Below are positions 60,712 to 64,000 of a DNA stretch of 64,000 nucleotides, one piece after another. Within the stretch, counting starts at the first letter, position 1. Each line of letters starts with the position of its first letter. Source of the stretch: Rapana venosa. Lineage: Eukaryota; Mollusca; Gastropoda; Neogastropoda; Muricidae. The position numbers were made by a program, and so were the translations under genes. Where the stretch lies: contig CM054157.1 in the NCBI GenBank assembly GCA_028751875.1, forward strand, positions 8,098,074 through 8,162,073, written 5' to 3'. Under the pieces are notes generated by a model, which was given only the letters and a program-made list of their open reading frames with translations, did not search any database and was not told where the DNA came from.

Positions 60712-63581
60712 TAGGGGTGTGTGGAACGAATTGCTATGGAAAACAGAGGACTGCAGGGAGTGGAGGAAGCTGGTTGCAAAATCTTCATTACTGCCCCCAC
60801 AGTAAAAGGGACTACAAGATAGTTGAGATGAGGTGAGGCTGCTCGGTTAGACTTAGAGCTCTGAGGTTCACCAATGGTGAGATTTTTTTTATTATTATAA
60901 TTTTTATTTATGCTACTCTTTTTGCCAACCATTAAGGTAGCCGCATTAGTGTATCTGATCACAGGAAAATAAAAACTAACAAATGAACAAAAAATATTTT
61001 CAAAACGTTTAGCTCAATCTTCTTGCGAAGGATCGACTTTATATCCTTTTTTGTTTGTTTGTTTATTTATTTGATCCACAGCTAGAGCTCCAAGGTTCAT
61101 CAATGGTGATATTCTACATTTGTAACCATGTTTGCCCACCACGAAGACCTCTAGCCATAATTATTCTGACTTTGGTTATGTATGCTGGGTATGTTAAACT
61201 ATGTTTTCATAACCCACAAAACGTTGACATGAATTATTGGCTCTTTAACATGCAGATTTGATCTTCTGCCTGTGTAATTTTTTATACACTAAGGGAATCA
61301 AGGCACTGGCAGGTCTGCACTTGAAGTTAACCTGGGAGATCGTAAAAGTCCCCACCCTTAATTCACCAGATGCTGTCAAGATCTCAACCCATGACTTCGT
61401 GGACCCTTGGGATTCAAGTCGAATGGTCTTAACCACTCAACTATAACATGTCAACTTTACATATATAATCTAACCTGGGGCATTGTAGCACCAAAGGTGA
61501 TGTAGACCCTGAGGAAATCTCACTTCCCTTTGGAGCAGGGGGAATCATGATGACAGAATTTACAAAACCGCATACACACGGGGACTGGAAGTAAAAAAGC
61601 ACATGAGTGCTTATTCCATTATCATCAATATAAAATTAAAAAAATAAAAAAATGATCCCATCACAACCGAGTCACTGTTCTATGATCTTCTCATCATAGC
61701 CTGGACATTTTGGATACTTATACTGTCTCTGGAACACTGTTTATAAAAATTTCTTGTACTTTTTTAACACAAAACTGATCAGTAACTTTTCAGTTACTTT
61801 TCTTGTTCTTGCTTTACACTATCTTTTTTTTTTTAAACAAAAAGGGTGGGGTGGGGGGGGGGGGGGGGGGAATTGCAGATGAAAATCACCAACCTGTTTG
61901 TATGGCTGCGAGTGAACAACCCCTGTAAAATTCCAGACTTCTTCCCAGAACTTGTCGTAATGATCACATGACCAGCGATGAAGTGCTTGGTATGTTTCTG
62001 GGAACAAATACATTAATCAGGTATCTTAATGAATCCTCATAACATAACAAATTGCAATGTCAAAACTAATGTCAAATAATGATACAGCACGTTTAAATCA
62101 ATGCGCTATCCTACTGCAGTCACATTTAAGCTTACATCATCATCACACTCACAGTCCAAGTTTCTTACTAATAAAGTTAACATGAAGTTTACAACTGAAA
62201 ACGGGAAGGCATCTCCCGCCACTGAATATGGGAGGCCATTTCAGAAGTAATGCTGAATTATAACTATTTTTTTCCCAAAAAACATTATTTTTACATAACT
62301 GTGTCTTTTTCTAAACTTCTCATAGATACCAAAATAGCGAAGTTTGAATTATTTCCTTTTACCCCATTTGTCACTAACACTGATTTTTAGACACAACAAA
62401 TTCCTTACCCTTACATGGCCTTAGTAAAAGTTTTTTGTTTTTTTTTAATACAGTGCTGATACTAGTGATAGGATTCTACGAGATGCAAAACCTGCTTCCA
62501 GTCTGAATGTTTACAAAAATTCATAAGCATACACTGGGAACAATGTACAATCCCTTGCAATGGTTCTGTTACTTACTAGCACAAAGAAAGTAAACAAACA
62601 AAAATCAACACAGAGAATCTAAGATGAACATGTGTATCAGCACAAATGACTAAACAAAACAAAAAATGTAAAAGAGAATCAATCATACCAAATTAATACA
62701 TATTACACACACACACACACACACACACATGTACACACACACATACACACACACATGTATACACACACACATGCATACATGTATACACACGCTCACAAAC
62801 ACACAGTGATGCACACCCCCCCTCCCACACACACACACACACATATGCACACACATACACACACAGTAATGCACACACACATACACACACATGTACACAC
62901 ACTATAAAAGAATAAAAATTTTAAAAATAAATTTAAAACACACACACTCGCCCCTCTTTTGTTGATTCATTGCAGTATAACTATAAACATAATTAAAAAA
63001 ATATATTGTTTAAGTGCCTATCCAAAAATGCTAAGCACTCAGAAATAACATTTTGTTCTCACTATCCCCAACACACACACACACACAAAGTGACAAACAC
63101 AGAGTGACACACACACAGAGTGGCACACATGCACAAAGTGACACGAACGTTCGCGCGCGTGCACACACACACACATACAACTTTATGCCTGGCTTCTCTG
63201 CATAAATAAGTGTACACGTACATCCCCAAACCCAGCTCTGCCTTCCTCAGAACACACACACACACACACACAGTCACACTGACAGTCACACACACTATTT
63301 ACGTTCCCAAATCTGGGTAGGGCTGCCCTCTTGCTGAAGTTTAAGTTTTTGTGGGTTTTTCATAAATTTTTACTTGCTTCGATATTCATAACTTTCACGT
63401 AAAAAACATAAAACAATGTAACACTATTTGTTTACTGTGCCTGTGGATTAGAAGTAGAACTTAGAACCTTACCTAAATGTACTCCGTATTTTTCATTGAT
63501 CTTTTGTCGAAGCAGATCCATCTGTGTCGTCCTAGCCTGATCTGGTTCCCACATGATTTTTGTTTCACAAACTTTAGCCAT
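24931..63581 (-). CDS. AACS: Acetoacetyl-CoA synthetase, complete 18-exon gene
   Basis: Cytosolic ANL-superfamily ligase that converts acetoacetate, ATP and CoA to acetoacetyl-CoA, feeding ketone-body carbon into sterol and fatty-acid synthesis (family knowledge). The joined exons give about 666 residues against 672 in human AACS. Visible motifs in order: IMWEPD (9-14), LNFAENLL (91-98), [12 protein letters not shown] (168-179), the ATP-binding loop [10 protein letters not shown] (282-291), GWMMWNW (327-333), SGGTD (429-433), HGD with the presumed ribose-binding Asp516, [11 protein letters not shown] (533-543), and the C-terminal SGKK with the presumed catalytic Lys627; it ends ELQGF. The start ATG at 63581 has purine at -3 and G at +4. 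All introns are GT-AG. Five of 17 donors are GTCAGT. One base too many at the exon 8/9 junction breaks the frame, either a sequencing error or use of an acceptor 14 nt upstream. Identification is very secure. Confidence 0.97.
25069..25770 (+). repeat. Degenerate tandem repeat carrying copies of the AACS exon 18 acceptor
   Basis: The acceptor-side sequence of exon 18 (plus strand gtactgcacacatcgttgta, then tacatgcag) recurs at about 25135-25150, 25628-25662 and 25695-25735. The copies share ctgcacacatc or ctgcacatatc, tgtacatac and gcagtaggcag. A SINE-1 splits the array. Confidence 0.8.
25151..25575 (+). repeat. SINE-1 copy in AACS intron 17
   Basis: Full-length SINE-1 (ctagaggtaacgtgcctg to agtggtataaataaataaat), inserted into one unit of the exon 18 acceptor repeat. 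Confidence 0.92.
25812..25912 (+). repeat. ~100-bp direct repeat, copy A (intron 17)
   Basis: Near-identical to 27188-27290 over ggggggagtcacccagaac, cactcttgcctcactcatcc and gtgagataggaagtacacc. The two copies flank exon 17 in the same orientation. Confidence 0.93.
26095..26440 (-). repeat. SINE-2 copy with head in AACS intron 17
   Basis: Reverse complement, from ttttatatcgaggataatgg to accactaggctatcccgtcc. Confidence 0.92.
26525..26835 (-). mobile_element. LINE 3' end, fourth family
   Basis: Minus strand reads [20 protein letters not shown] then [19 protein letters not shown] stop, followed by a (GAT)n tail. Sister copy 38474-38880. Confidence 0.88.
26959..27164 (-). CDS. AACS: AACS exon 17
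   Basis: 206 nt, the longest coding exon. Reads [20 protein letters not shown], then [20 protein letters not shown], and ends [17 protein letters not shown]. It is markedly GC-richer than its flanks. Acceptor TTGCAG, donor GTGAGT. Near-identical ~100-bp direct repeats lie in both flanking introns. Confidence 0.96.
27188..27290 (+). repeat. ~100-bp direct repeat, copy B (intron 16)
   Basis: Starts 24 bp beyond the exon 17 acceptor; see the matching copy at 25812-25912. Confidence 0.93.
27357..27644 (-). repeat. SINE-4 copy in AACS intron 16
   Basis: Reverse complement, from gttctttcgagccagaagg to cacttgaccacggtgcctcc. Flanked by agaagccta on both sides (about 27338 and 27642), a probable target-site duplication. 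Confidence 0.92.
27795..27875 (+). repeat. (GTGC)n then (GCGTT)n then (GT)n microsatellite
   Basis: Compound microsatellite with about eight gcgtt pentamers in the middle. Confidence 0.95.
28005..28075 (+). repeat. Stand-alone T-module
   Basis: gcgctttgatttgtctttgc, agatatagcgctatataag, then (ATT)n. Not preceded by a recognised SINE body. Confidence 0.8.
28168..28612 (+). repeat. SINE-2 copy with both tail types
   Basis: Head gatagcctagtagtcagaac, body, then the gcttattccattattcttg tail, and after it the T-module and (ATT)n. A copy carrying both 3' ends in series. Confidence 0.9.
28890..29285. repeat. Repeat P (+) followed by an old SINE-2 (-)
   Basis: Repeat P at about 28890-28990 (caccaatggtgagttttt). 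It is followed by a strongly diverged reverse-complement SINE-2 with caagatattctgagtgc and taaccactaggcaatcccg. Confidence 0.65.
29508..30358 (+). repeat. Repeat I, copy 2, in AACS intron 16
   Basis: Matches 4795-5590 and ends in a minus-strand tRNA-like head (ttgaacccgtgactttcc to cactgcgccatggtagc, about 30300-30358), so the element is a tRNA-headed retroposon read on the minus strand. Confidence 0.85.
30580..31168. other. Intron 16 sequence with no recognised feature
   Basis: Unique-looking, AT-rich. Includes a 69-codon plus-strand open frame (30931-31140) that matches nothing I know. It ends at the perfect hairpin at 31169. Confidence 0.3.
31169..31225. repeat. Perfect 19-bp inverted repeat (hairpin)
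   Basis: gaatcttaagcttcggcac at 31169-31187 is the exact reverse complement of 31207-31225, with a 19-nt loop. Lies in AACS intron 16, about 145 bp from the exon 16 donor. Confidence 0.97.
31370..31428 (-). CDS. AACS: AACS exon 16
   Basis: 59 nt, the shortest coding exon. Reads [19 protein letters not shown], the hinge-containing A8-type motif. Acceptor TTTCAG, donor GTGAGT. Confidence 0.96.
31507..31590 (-). repeat. Stand-alone T-module
   Basis: Reverse complement: (AAT)n, then ggaatttatatagtgctata and gacaaatcaaagtgcttg. Confidence 0.75.
31855..31930 (+). repeat. tRNA-like SINE head
   Basis: gagcaatggttagggcat followed by atgggttcaaatctcatc resembles A and B boxes of a tRNA-derived SINE head; no body recognised after it. 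It lacks a full cloverleaf. Confidence 0.45.
32020..32265 (+). repeat. (GT)n / (CT)n microsatellite
   Basis: (GT)n interrupted by gcatgcatgc, then a pyrimidine-rich (TCTC)n tract. Another GT/GCAT tract is at 32528-32620. Confidence 0.95.
32667..32736 (-). CDS. AACS: AACS exon 15
   Basis: 70 nt. Reads [20 protein letters not shown] then GR; the HGD aspartate (516) is the presumed ATP-ribose ligand of the ANL fold. Acceptor TGGCAG, donor GTGAGT. Confidence 0.95.
33575..33897 (-). repeat. SINE-2b copy in AACS intron 14
   Basis: SINE-2 body joined to a different tRNA-like head (ggtggcaggatggttaagac on the minus strand, B box gggttcgattcccag) via the linker tttgaccccccaaaaattg. Its head end lies six bases from the exon 14 donor side. 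Confidence 0.9.
33903..34028 (-). CDS. AACS: AACS exon 14
   Basis: 126 nt. Reads [20 protein letters not shown], then [19 protein letters not shown]. The first 14 exon bases and the acceptor TTTCTAG are part of the tandem array that fills much of intron 13. Donor GTAAGT. Confidence 0.95.
34015..36870 (-). repeat. Tandem array of the AACS exon 14 acceptor region
   Basis: About 28 units of roughly 100 bp, in alternating types (one with acaaaagagaacatatac, one with cgcagagagcatatacgc) that together make a ~201-bp higher unit. Each unit repeats, on the minus strand, TTTCTAG-GCAAGGCAGTGTA, the exact exon 14 acceptor and first exon bases. Each 100-bp unit is itself two ~50-bp related halves, the second with tttgcctacta in place of ttgcctagaa. 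Because 201 is a multiple of three, long spurious frames run through it. Confidence 0.97.
36895..37340 (+). repeat. SINE-2c copy
   Basis: Head gatagcctggtggttaagag with gggtttgaatctcg as B box, SINE-2 body, then after a short AT-rich linker the T-module and (ATT)n. Degenerate units of the exon 14 array (actgctttgcctagg) appear inside the linker near 37240 and after it near 37355. Confidence 0.8.
37425..37870 (+). repeat. Minisatellite, ~55-60 bp unit, next to AACS exon 13
   Basis: Units contain gacatggatgtgttg and tttttcttccttatgatt; some carry gtgtaaccaactacacac. Sequence resembling a unit (gaatgtgtagggtgtagc) continues after the LINE insertion right up to the exon 13 donor. Confidence 0.85.
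37873..38174 (+). mobile_element. LINE 3' end, (GAAGAA)n-tailed family, in intron 13
   Basis: Same family as 10687-11080: [15 protein letters not shown], then frameshifts, then [15 protein letters not shown] sequence and aaaaaaaggaagaagaag. It interrupts the minisatellite beside exon 13. Confidence 0.9.
38208..38321 (-). CDS. AACS: AACS exon 13
   Basis: 114 nt. Completes SISGGTDII across the junction, then [18 protein letters not shown]. The donor GTCAGT adjoins a degenerate tandem array (37425-37870) that resembles the donor-proximal sequence, with a LINE fragment in between. Confidence 0.95.
38474..38880 (-). mobile_element. LINE 3' end, fourth family, second copy
   Basis: Minus strand: [20 protein letters not shown], then in other frames [16 protein letters not shown] and [13 protein letters not shown]. 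Frameshifted. Lies in intron 12. Confidence 0.88.
38905..39245 (-). repeat. SINE-2 copy with head in intron 12
   Basis: Full reverse-complement copy, ttttatatcgaggataatgg to taggctatcccgtcccc. Confidence 0.92.
39440..39845 (+). mobile_element. LINE 3' end, second family, second copy
   Basis: Matches 19270-19760: [52 protein letters not shown]. Here the stop after SQN of the other copy is R. Confidence 0.9.
40125..40560 (+). mobile_element. LINE 3' end, fifth family
   Basis: Reads [60 protein letters not shown], then a TGA and [11 protein letters not shown]; ends in (GAT)n. Intron 12. Confidence 0.9.
40570..41170. repeat. Simple-repeat-rich intron stretch
   Basis: Short (CA)n and (CT)n tracts at 40578-40600, 40950-40985, 41020-41055 and 41140-41165. 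The last two share tctctctctctcacacacac and gtaatatcacttaac, a local duplication of about 120 bp. Confidence 0.7.
41352..41661 (-). mobile_element. LINE 3' end, (GAAGAA)n-tailed family, inverted
   Basis: Minus-strand open frame from [20 protein letters not shown] to [20 protein letters not shown], tail (GAA)n as cttcttcttc on the plus strand. It ends 87 bp from the exon 12 donor. Confidence 0.9.
41748..41870 (-). CDS. AACS: AACS exon 12
   Basis: 123 nt. Reads [20 protein letters not shown], then [19 protein letters not shown], matching the family's STGSPL and LGSISGG motifs. Acceptor GTGCAG, donor GTGAGT. Confidence 0.96.
41925..42145 (+). repeat. SINE-5 copy in intron 11
   Basis: Head gctgtagccaagtggttaag, B box gggttcgaatctcgg, body with ccaggtcaacttcaag. 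Sister copies are at 48740 and 61225 (both inverted). Confidence 0.88.
42440..42504 (-). CDS. AACS: AACS exon 11
   Basis: 65 nt, the second shortest coding exon. Reads [20 protein letters not shown] then P. Acceptor TTGCAG, donor GTGAGT. Confidence 0.94.
42605..42980. repeat. Repeat P interrupted by SINE-3
   Basis: Repeat P starts at gtcggaatgcggctacctt and resumes at caccattgctgaatctc; a reverse-complement SINE-3 (42644-42920) is inserted between, ending agctatcccgtcccc. Confidence 0.88.
43537..43661 (-). CDS. AACS: AACS exon 10
   Basis: 125 nt. Reads [18 protein letters not shown] then [20 protein letters not shown]. The human protein has V where this has the first T. Acceptor TCACAG, donor GTCAGT, phase 2. 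Confidence 0.95.
43740..43915 (+). repeat. (GGTGT)n / (GT)n microsatellite
   Basis: About 170 bp of GT-rich compound repeat (ggtgtggtgtggtgtgg) with long spurious V/C/G frames. Confidence 0.95.
43916..44000 (+). repeat. SINE-1 3' fragment
   Basis: gctgctcttgtggcgacatg through cacgcagagaaatctgcc. Confidence 0.85.
44150..44276 (-). repeat. SINE-2 3' fragment
   Basis: Reverse-complement tail and part of the body, stopping at gcctactcttatga. Confidence 0.85.
44757..45122 (-). repeat. SINE-1 copy, diverged, in intron 9
   Basis: Reverse complement: agatttctcagcatgaaatt at one end and tttacctctagaccaccaat at the head end. Confidence 0.85.
45124..45490 (+). repeat. SINE-2b copy in intron 9
   Basis: Head ggtggcaggatggttaaag, B box gggttcgattcccag, body gagactctaaaccgaggcc, tail gcttattccattatcc then (TAAA)n. 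Confidence 0.93.
45552..45675 (-). repeat. SINE-2b fragment, inverted
   Basis: Core and linker only (caagatgttctgcgtgcg to gggcgaggctggga), opposite in orientation to the copy 60 bp away. Confidence 0.85.
45748..45828 (-). CDS. AACS: AACS exon 9
   Basis: 81 nt in frame [20 protein letters not shown], then IMLYYTT, matching human HSAGG-TL...CYTT. The likely acceptor is TTTTCAG at 45829-45831. A second AG 14 nt upstream (TATCAG) would restore the frame from exon 8 but add five residues. The acceptor is the edge of a tandem array. Donor GTGAGT. Confidence 0.9.
45819..46470 (-). repeat. Tandem array of the AACS exon 9 acceptor region
   Basis: About eight units of 55-80 bp. The shared block, on the plus strand, is ccctgaaaacacacacctga then tacagccaccccatc. 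The first unit's ccctg is the exon 9 acceptor; some others read cataccctgaaaac, preserving exon-like bases. On the minus strand each unit carries TGTGTTTTCAGGG. Confidence 0.95.
46471..47100. other. Intron 8 sequence without recognised features
   Basis: AC-rich, with a C-run at about 46784-46800 and A-rich tracts. Degenerate traces of the exon 9 array (cccatcagttcatg, cacatcatttcatg) continue to about 46560. Confidence 0.35.
47104..47412 (+). repeat. SINE-2 copy, head truncated
   Basis: Starts at the B box (gggttcgattcccgttcaag) and runs to the tail and (TAAA)n. Confidence 0.9.
47672..47966 (+). repeat. SINE-3 copy, full length
   Basis: tRNA-like head gataactcagtggtcagagc, then a 5S-rRNA-like block (aagcagcgtcgagcgtgg, accacttggatgggt), then the body ggagaggagatgggcgctgc and end gttatgggactcctttacc. 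Confidence 0.93.
48025..48182 (-). CDS. AACS: AACS exon 8 (ATP-binding loop)
   Basis: 158 nt. Begins [17 protein letters not shown] and carries [20 protein letters not shown] and [10 protein letters not shown]. The donor GTCAGT follows a run of five G, four of them exonic. The exon ends in phase 1, which does not fit the start of exon 9. A run of four G would make the junction phase 0 and restore the expected HSAGG-T-L reading. Confidence 0.93.
48187..48310 (+). repeat. (CA)n microsatellite beside exon 8 acceptor
   Basis: Starts within 20 bp of the exon 8 acceptor; on the transcribed strand this is a (GT)n tract where a pyrimidine tract would be expected. Confidence 0.9.
48560..48670 (+). 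repeat. Repeat P copy
   Basis: ttccttggctagagcttgg and caccagtggtgaggc through aggtagccgcattccgac. Confidence 0.7.
48740..48930 (-). repeat. SINE-5 copy, inverted
   Basis: Reverse complement of the 41925 element: attcgaacccacaacttc and ttaaccactcggctatgg at its head. Confidence 0.85.
49440..49615 (+). repeat. Repeat P copy with internal 19-bp expansion
   Basis: The internal tgcatatgtgactgctttt is repeated four times in tandem (about 49494-49570) between caccaatggtaagat and aaggtagctgcattccg. Confidence 0.85.
49640..49950 (-). repeat. SINE-2b copy, diverged
   Basis: Reverse complement: tactcttccaaaaagcagaa to gaatcgaacccaggacctc. Ends about 35 bp from the exon 7 donor. Confidence 0.85.
49985..50063 (-). 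CDS. AACS: AACS exon 7
   Basis: 79 nt, residues 220-245 plus two bases. Reads [15 protein letters not shown], then MDLSQIQN. Acceptor TTCACAG, donor GTGAGT. Confidence 0.93.
50127..50384 (+). repeat. SINE-2 copy with T-module tail
   Basis: Body from ccttcggatgagactata, then gcgctttgatttgttgc and (ATT)n. No head. Confidence 0.9.
50535..50950. repeat. (CA)n and CCACCC-rich tracts
   Basis: (CA)n at 50540-50592, then a C- and CA-rich stretch at 50795-50955 that ends within 16 bp of the exon 6 donor. Confidence 0.9.
50971..51085 (-). CDS. AACS: AACS exon 6
   Basis: 115 nt, residues 182-219 plus one base. Reads [20 protein letters not shown] then HYNGK, followed by a VVKG end. Acceptor GTCCAG, donor GTGGGT. 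Confidence 0.95.
51177..51660 (+). repeat. Repeat G, copy 2, with an inserted T-module
   Basis: Matches 6539-6890, but between gaaatgtgattatag and tatagtggagatgccttgcc an inverted T-module (51262-51342) is inserted, leaving tatag on both sides. Confidence 0.88.
52068..52290 (+). repeat. SINE-2 copy, headless
   Basis: Starts gtccttcagatgagactata and ends gcttattccattatcctcg. Confidence 0.88.
52446..52543 (-). CDS. AACS: AACS exon 5
   Basis: 98 nt, residues 149-181. Contains [17 protein letters not shown] then SPDFG. Acceptor TTGCAG, donor GTCAGT, ending in phase 0. Confidence 0.95.
52649..52948 (+). repeat. SINE-3 copy, full length
   Basis: Head gatagctcagtggtcggagc, then the 5S-like aagttaagcagcatcgagcg and acttggatgggtgaccg, body, and a (tttacc)n end. 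Confidence 0.94.
53130..53245 (+). repeat. (CA)n / (CT)n microsatellite
   Basis: Two (CA)n tracts joined by ctctctctccacac, each followed by actaccaat, so a local duplication of about 50 bp. Confidence 0.9.
53490..53730 (+). repeat. (GT)n tract and stand-alone T-module
   Basis: (GT)n at 53500-53548, then gcgctttgatttctttttgc, agatatagcgctatataa and a (ATT)n tail of about 65 bp. Confidence 0.88.
54060..54335 (+). repeat. Minisatellite, ~42-bp unit
   Basis: Alternating aatggtttcattagcaac and aatggtttcattaatagc half-units, about twelve in all, in intron 4. Confidence 0.95.
54551..54664 (-). CDS. AACS: AACS exon 4
   Basis: 114 nt, residues 111-148 plus one base. Contains [18 protein letters not shown], matching the family. 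The acceptor is GACCAG with a weak pyrimidine tract; the donor is GTCAGT. Confidence 0.94.
54763..54985 (+). repeat. SINE-2 copy, headless
   Basis: From cggttgagactataaaccg to the cttattccattatcctcg tail. Confidence 0.88.
55000..55270 (-). mobile_element. LINE 3' end, third family, second copy
   Basis: Minus-strand frame reading [40 protein letters not shown] and NFEEWKKEA. Ends against the SINE-2 tail. Confidence 0.85.
55580..55945. repeat. (GT)n and (CA)n microsatellites
   Basis: GT-rich interrupted tracts at 55585-55765 and (CA)n at 55865-55938, the latter about 30 bp from the exon 3 donor. Confidence 0.9.
55967..56084 (-). CDS. AACS: AACS exon 3
   Basis: Residues 72-110 plus one base, 118 nt. 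Reads [15 protein letters not shown] then LNFAENLL, diagnostic of AACS. Acceptor TTTCAG, donor GTGATT. Confidence 0.95.
56100..56515. repeat. Long (CA)n-rich block in intron 2
   Basis: About 400 bp of CA repeats with a higher-order ~115-bp unit (tacacacacatgcacatatg then catgaacacat) repeated twice. It starts 16 bp from the exon 3 acceptor. Confidence 0.92.
56660..56712 (+). repeat. G-rich tract
   Basis: About 50 nt almost only G and A, with five or more runs of at least four G; a potential quadruplex on the plus strand, C-rich in the AACS transcript. Confidence 0.85.
56825..57155 (-). repeat. SINE-2 copy with head in intron 2
   Basis: Reverse complement, ttttatattgaggatgatgg to taggctatcccgtcc. 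Confidence 0.9.
57445..57900 (+). mobile_element. LINE 3' end, (GAAGAA)n-tailed family, longest copy
   Basis: Reads [20 protein letters not shown], then a stop in a frame with [55 protein letters not shown] and [13 protein letters not shown] before TGA. Ends aaaaaaggaagaagaaag. Confidence 0.92.
57905..59530. other. Intron 2 sequence without recognised genes
   Basis: AT-rich, with a GT/GA-rich tract at 58455-58550. A ~110-bp direct repeat (tctagatccaaatt, acaagttatat, ttctttatctaaaaatgaca) occurs at about 59240-59315 and 59330-59402. Confidence 0.5.
59540..59842. repeat. (CA)n / (ACAAC)n block
   Basis: CA repeats with two gcatgcgagtgtgcacacac units and (acaac)n stretches; spurious H/T and C/V frames run through it. 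Confidence 0.95.
60077..60550 (+). repeat. SINE-2c copy with an expanded core
   Basis: Head catagcctggtggtttagag, B box ggttcgaatctcg, core, and 3' body to gcgcttagtccattattc. About eight tandem copies of the 17-bp ggatgaggctataaacc occupy 60221-60363, exactly at the conserved core. Confidence 0.92.
60680..60960. repeat. G-run, LINE-end remnant and Repeat P (-)
   Basis: A ~22-base G-run at 60690-60712 is followed by a short LINE-like end ([11 protein letters not shown]) and an inverted Repeat P (aggttcaccaatggtgag, ccattaaggtagccgcatt). Confidence 0.65.
61070..61170 (+). repeat. Repeat P copy
   Basis: agctagagctccaaggttca and tcaatggtgatattc, followed directly by the SINE-5-related stretch. 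Confidence 0.6.
61225..61450 (-). repeat. SINE-5 copy, inverted
   Basis: Reverse complement: gaatcaaggcactggcaggt, cccatgacttcgtggacc, ttaaccactcaactataac. Confidence 0.85.
61549..61645 (+). repeat. SINE-2 3' end
   Basis: gatgacagaatttacaaaac to gcttattccattatcatc. Confidence 0.88.
61894..61997 (-). CDS. AACS: AACS exon 2
   Basis: Residues 37-71, 104 nt. Contains [18 protein letters not shown], matching the conserved N-terminal ACS/AACS segment. The acceptor is TTCCCAG. The donor GTTGGT has T at +3. The exon ends in phase 0. Confidence 0.94.
62700..63300. repeat. (CA)n microsatellites in intron 1
   Basis: CA tracts at 62703-62905 and 63070-63300, with a short unique stretch between. A C-run (accccccctccc) is at about 62815. 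Confidence 0.95.
63473..63581 (-). CDS. AACS: AACS exon 1 (coding part)
   Basis: Residues 1-36 plus one base. It starts [14 protein letters not shown], with the WEPD and TQMD motifs typical of the AACS N-terminus. The donor is GTAAGG. The 5' UTR continues above 63581 to an unknown start. Confidence 0.95.
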
Positions 63582-64000
63582 CGCGAGATATTTGCCACTA
63601 CTTACACCTGCTCAAAATTTGTTCACACTGTGGCTTTGCCTTTTATTGATCTATTCATGTGGTGACCTAATAGCACTAAAGGAAACAACTACGCTCTTAA
63701 AACAAATTCCAAGTTATAATTGTTAAAATTAACAATAAACAGCATAGTAAGTTACAAAATCACAATTTTCTTTCAAATGGTAACAGATCTGTTGACATCC
63801 ATCTGCACAATTTCTTGACAAGTGGGAACAAAAATTGCCTTTCAGAGGTGTGCCTTCGCGCATTAACACAAAGTATTAACACAACCGAAATAGCTTTTTT
63901 TCTGATTGGCTATATCTTCCTCAGCCCAGGAAAAGCCAATCGCGATCGAGAGGTCATAGGCCTTAGCTACGCCAGTTAATTTTAGCCTTGGGTAGGTGGC
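63582..64000 (-). promoter_or_regulatory. AACS 5' UTR and promoter flank
   Basis: Non-repetitive flank upstream of the AACS ATG. Two CCAAT pentamers in opposite orientation lie about 330-360 bp upstream of the ATG: ATTGG at 63905-63909 and CCAAT at 63936-63940, the latter adjoining the palindrome atcgcgat. NF-Y-type control is an inference. No convincing TATA box was seen and the transcription start is unknown. Confidence 0.35.

Overview
This is eukaryotic nuclear DNA from an animal, very probably a marine mollusc and most likely a snail. The evidence is small exons with GT-AG introns, thousands of bases of (CA)n and other microsatellites, many tRNA-derived SINEs, and the 3' ends of several non-LTR retrotransposon families. 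The species assignment is inference.

One complete gene dominates the window. Acetoacetyl-CoA synthetase (AACS) lies on the minus strand in 18 coding exons, from the ATG at 63581 to the stop at 24931. I placed every junction by hand. The 17 introns (about 0.57 to 5.8 kb) account for nearly all of its 38.7 kb. Exon lengths sum to 2002 nt. All junctions keep the reading frame except exon 8/9, where there is one G too many; allowing for that base, the protein is 666 residues, close to the 672 of human AACS. Downstream on the same strand, 49 coding nucleotides at 7246-7294 look like the first coding exon of CDP-diacylglycerol-inositol 3-phosphatidyltransferase (CDIPT). The rest of that gene was not found at lower coordinates and probably lies outside the window. 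No other host gene was recognised between 7.3 and 24.9 kb.

Layout: 1-7245, presumed CDIPT first intron, with SINEs, a large (CA)n block and a minisatellite. 7246-7294, CDIPT exon. 7295-24930, intergenic, with a reverse-transcriptase (LINE) fragment inside a 1.35-kb segment present twice (9126-10483 and 11971-13313), other LINE ends and many SINEs. 24931-63581, AACS. 63582-64000, AACS 5' flank with two opposed CCAAT boxes.

Repeat nomenclature used below (my labels). SINE-1 has the head gtctagaggtaacg. SINE-2 has the head gatagcctagtggttagaac; variants 2b and 2c have other heads on the same body. SINE-3 has a tRNA-like head followed by a 5S-rRNA-like segment. SINE-4 has the head gcaccgtggtcaagtggttt. 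SINE-5 has the head gctgtagccaagtggttaag. Repeat P is a short element containing caccattggtgaacctt. Repeat I is an ~0.8-kb element. Repeat G starts gtcgtgcccgatgatgacc. The T-module is a ~60-bp 3' tail, agatatagcgctatataa followed by (ATT)n.

The most unusual structure is that tandem arrays in several AACS introns begin at, and contain copies of, the adjacent splice site. About 28 copies of the exon 14 acceptor fill 34015-36870, about eight copies of the exon 9 acceptor fill 45819-46470, and degenerate copies of the exon 18 acceptor lie at 25069-25740. A similar array abuts the exon 13 donor.
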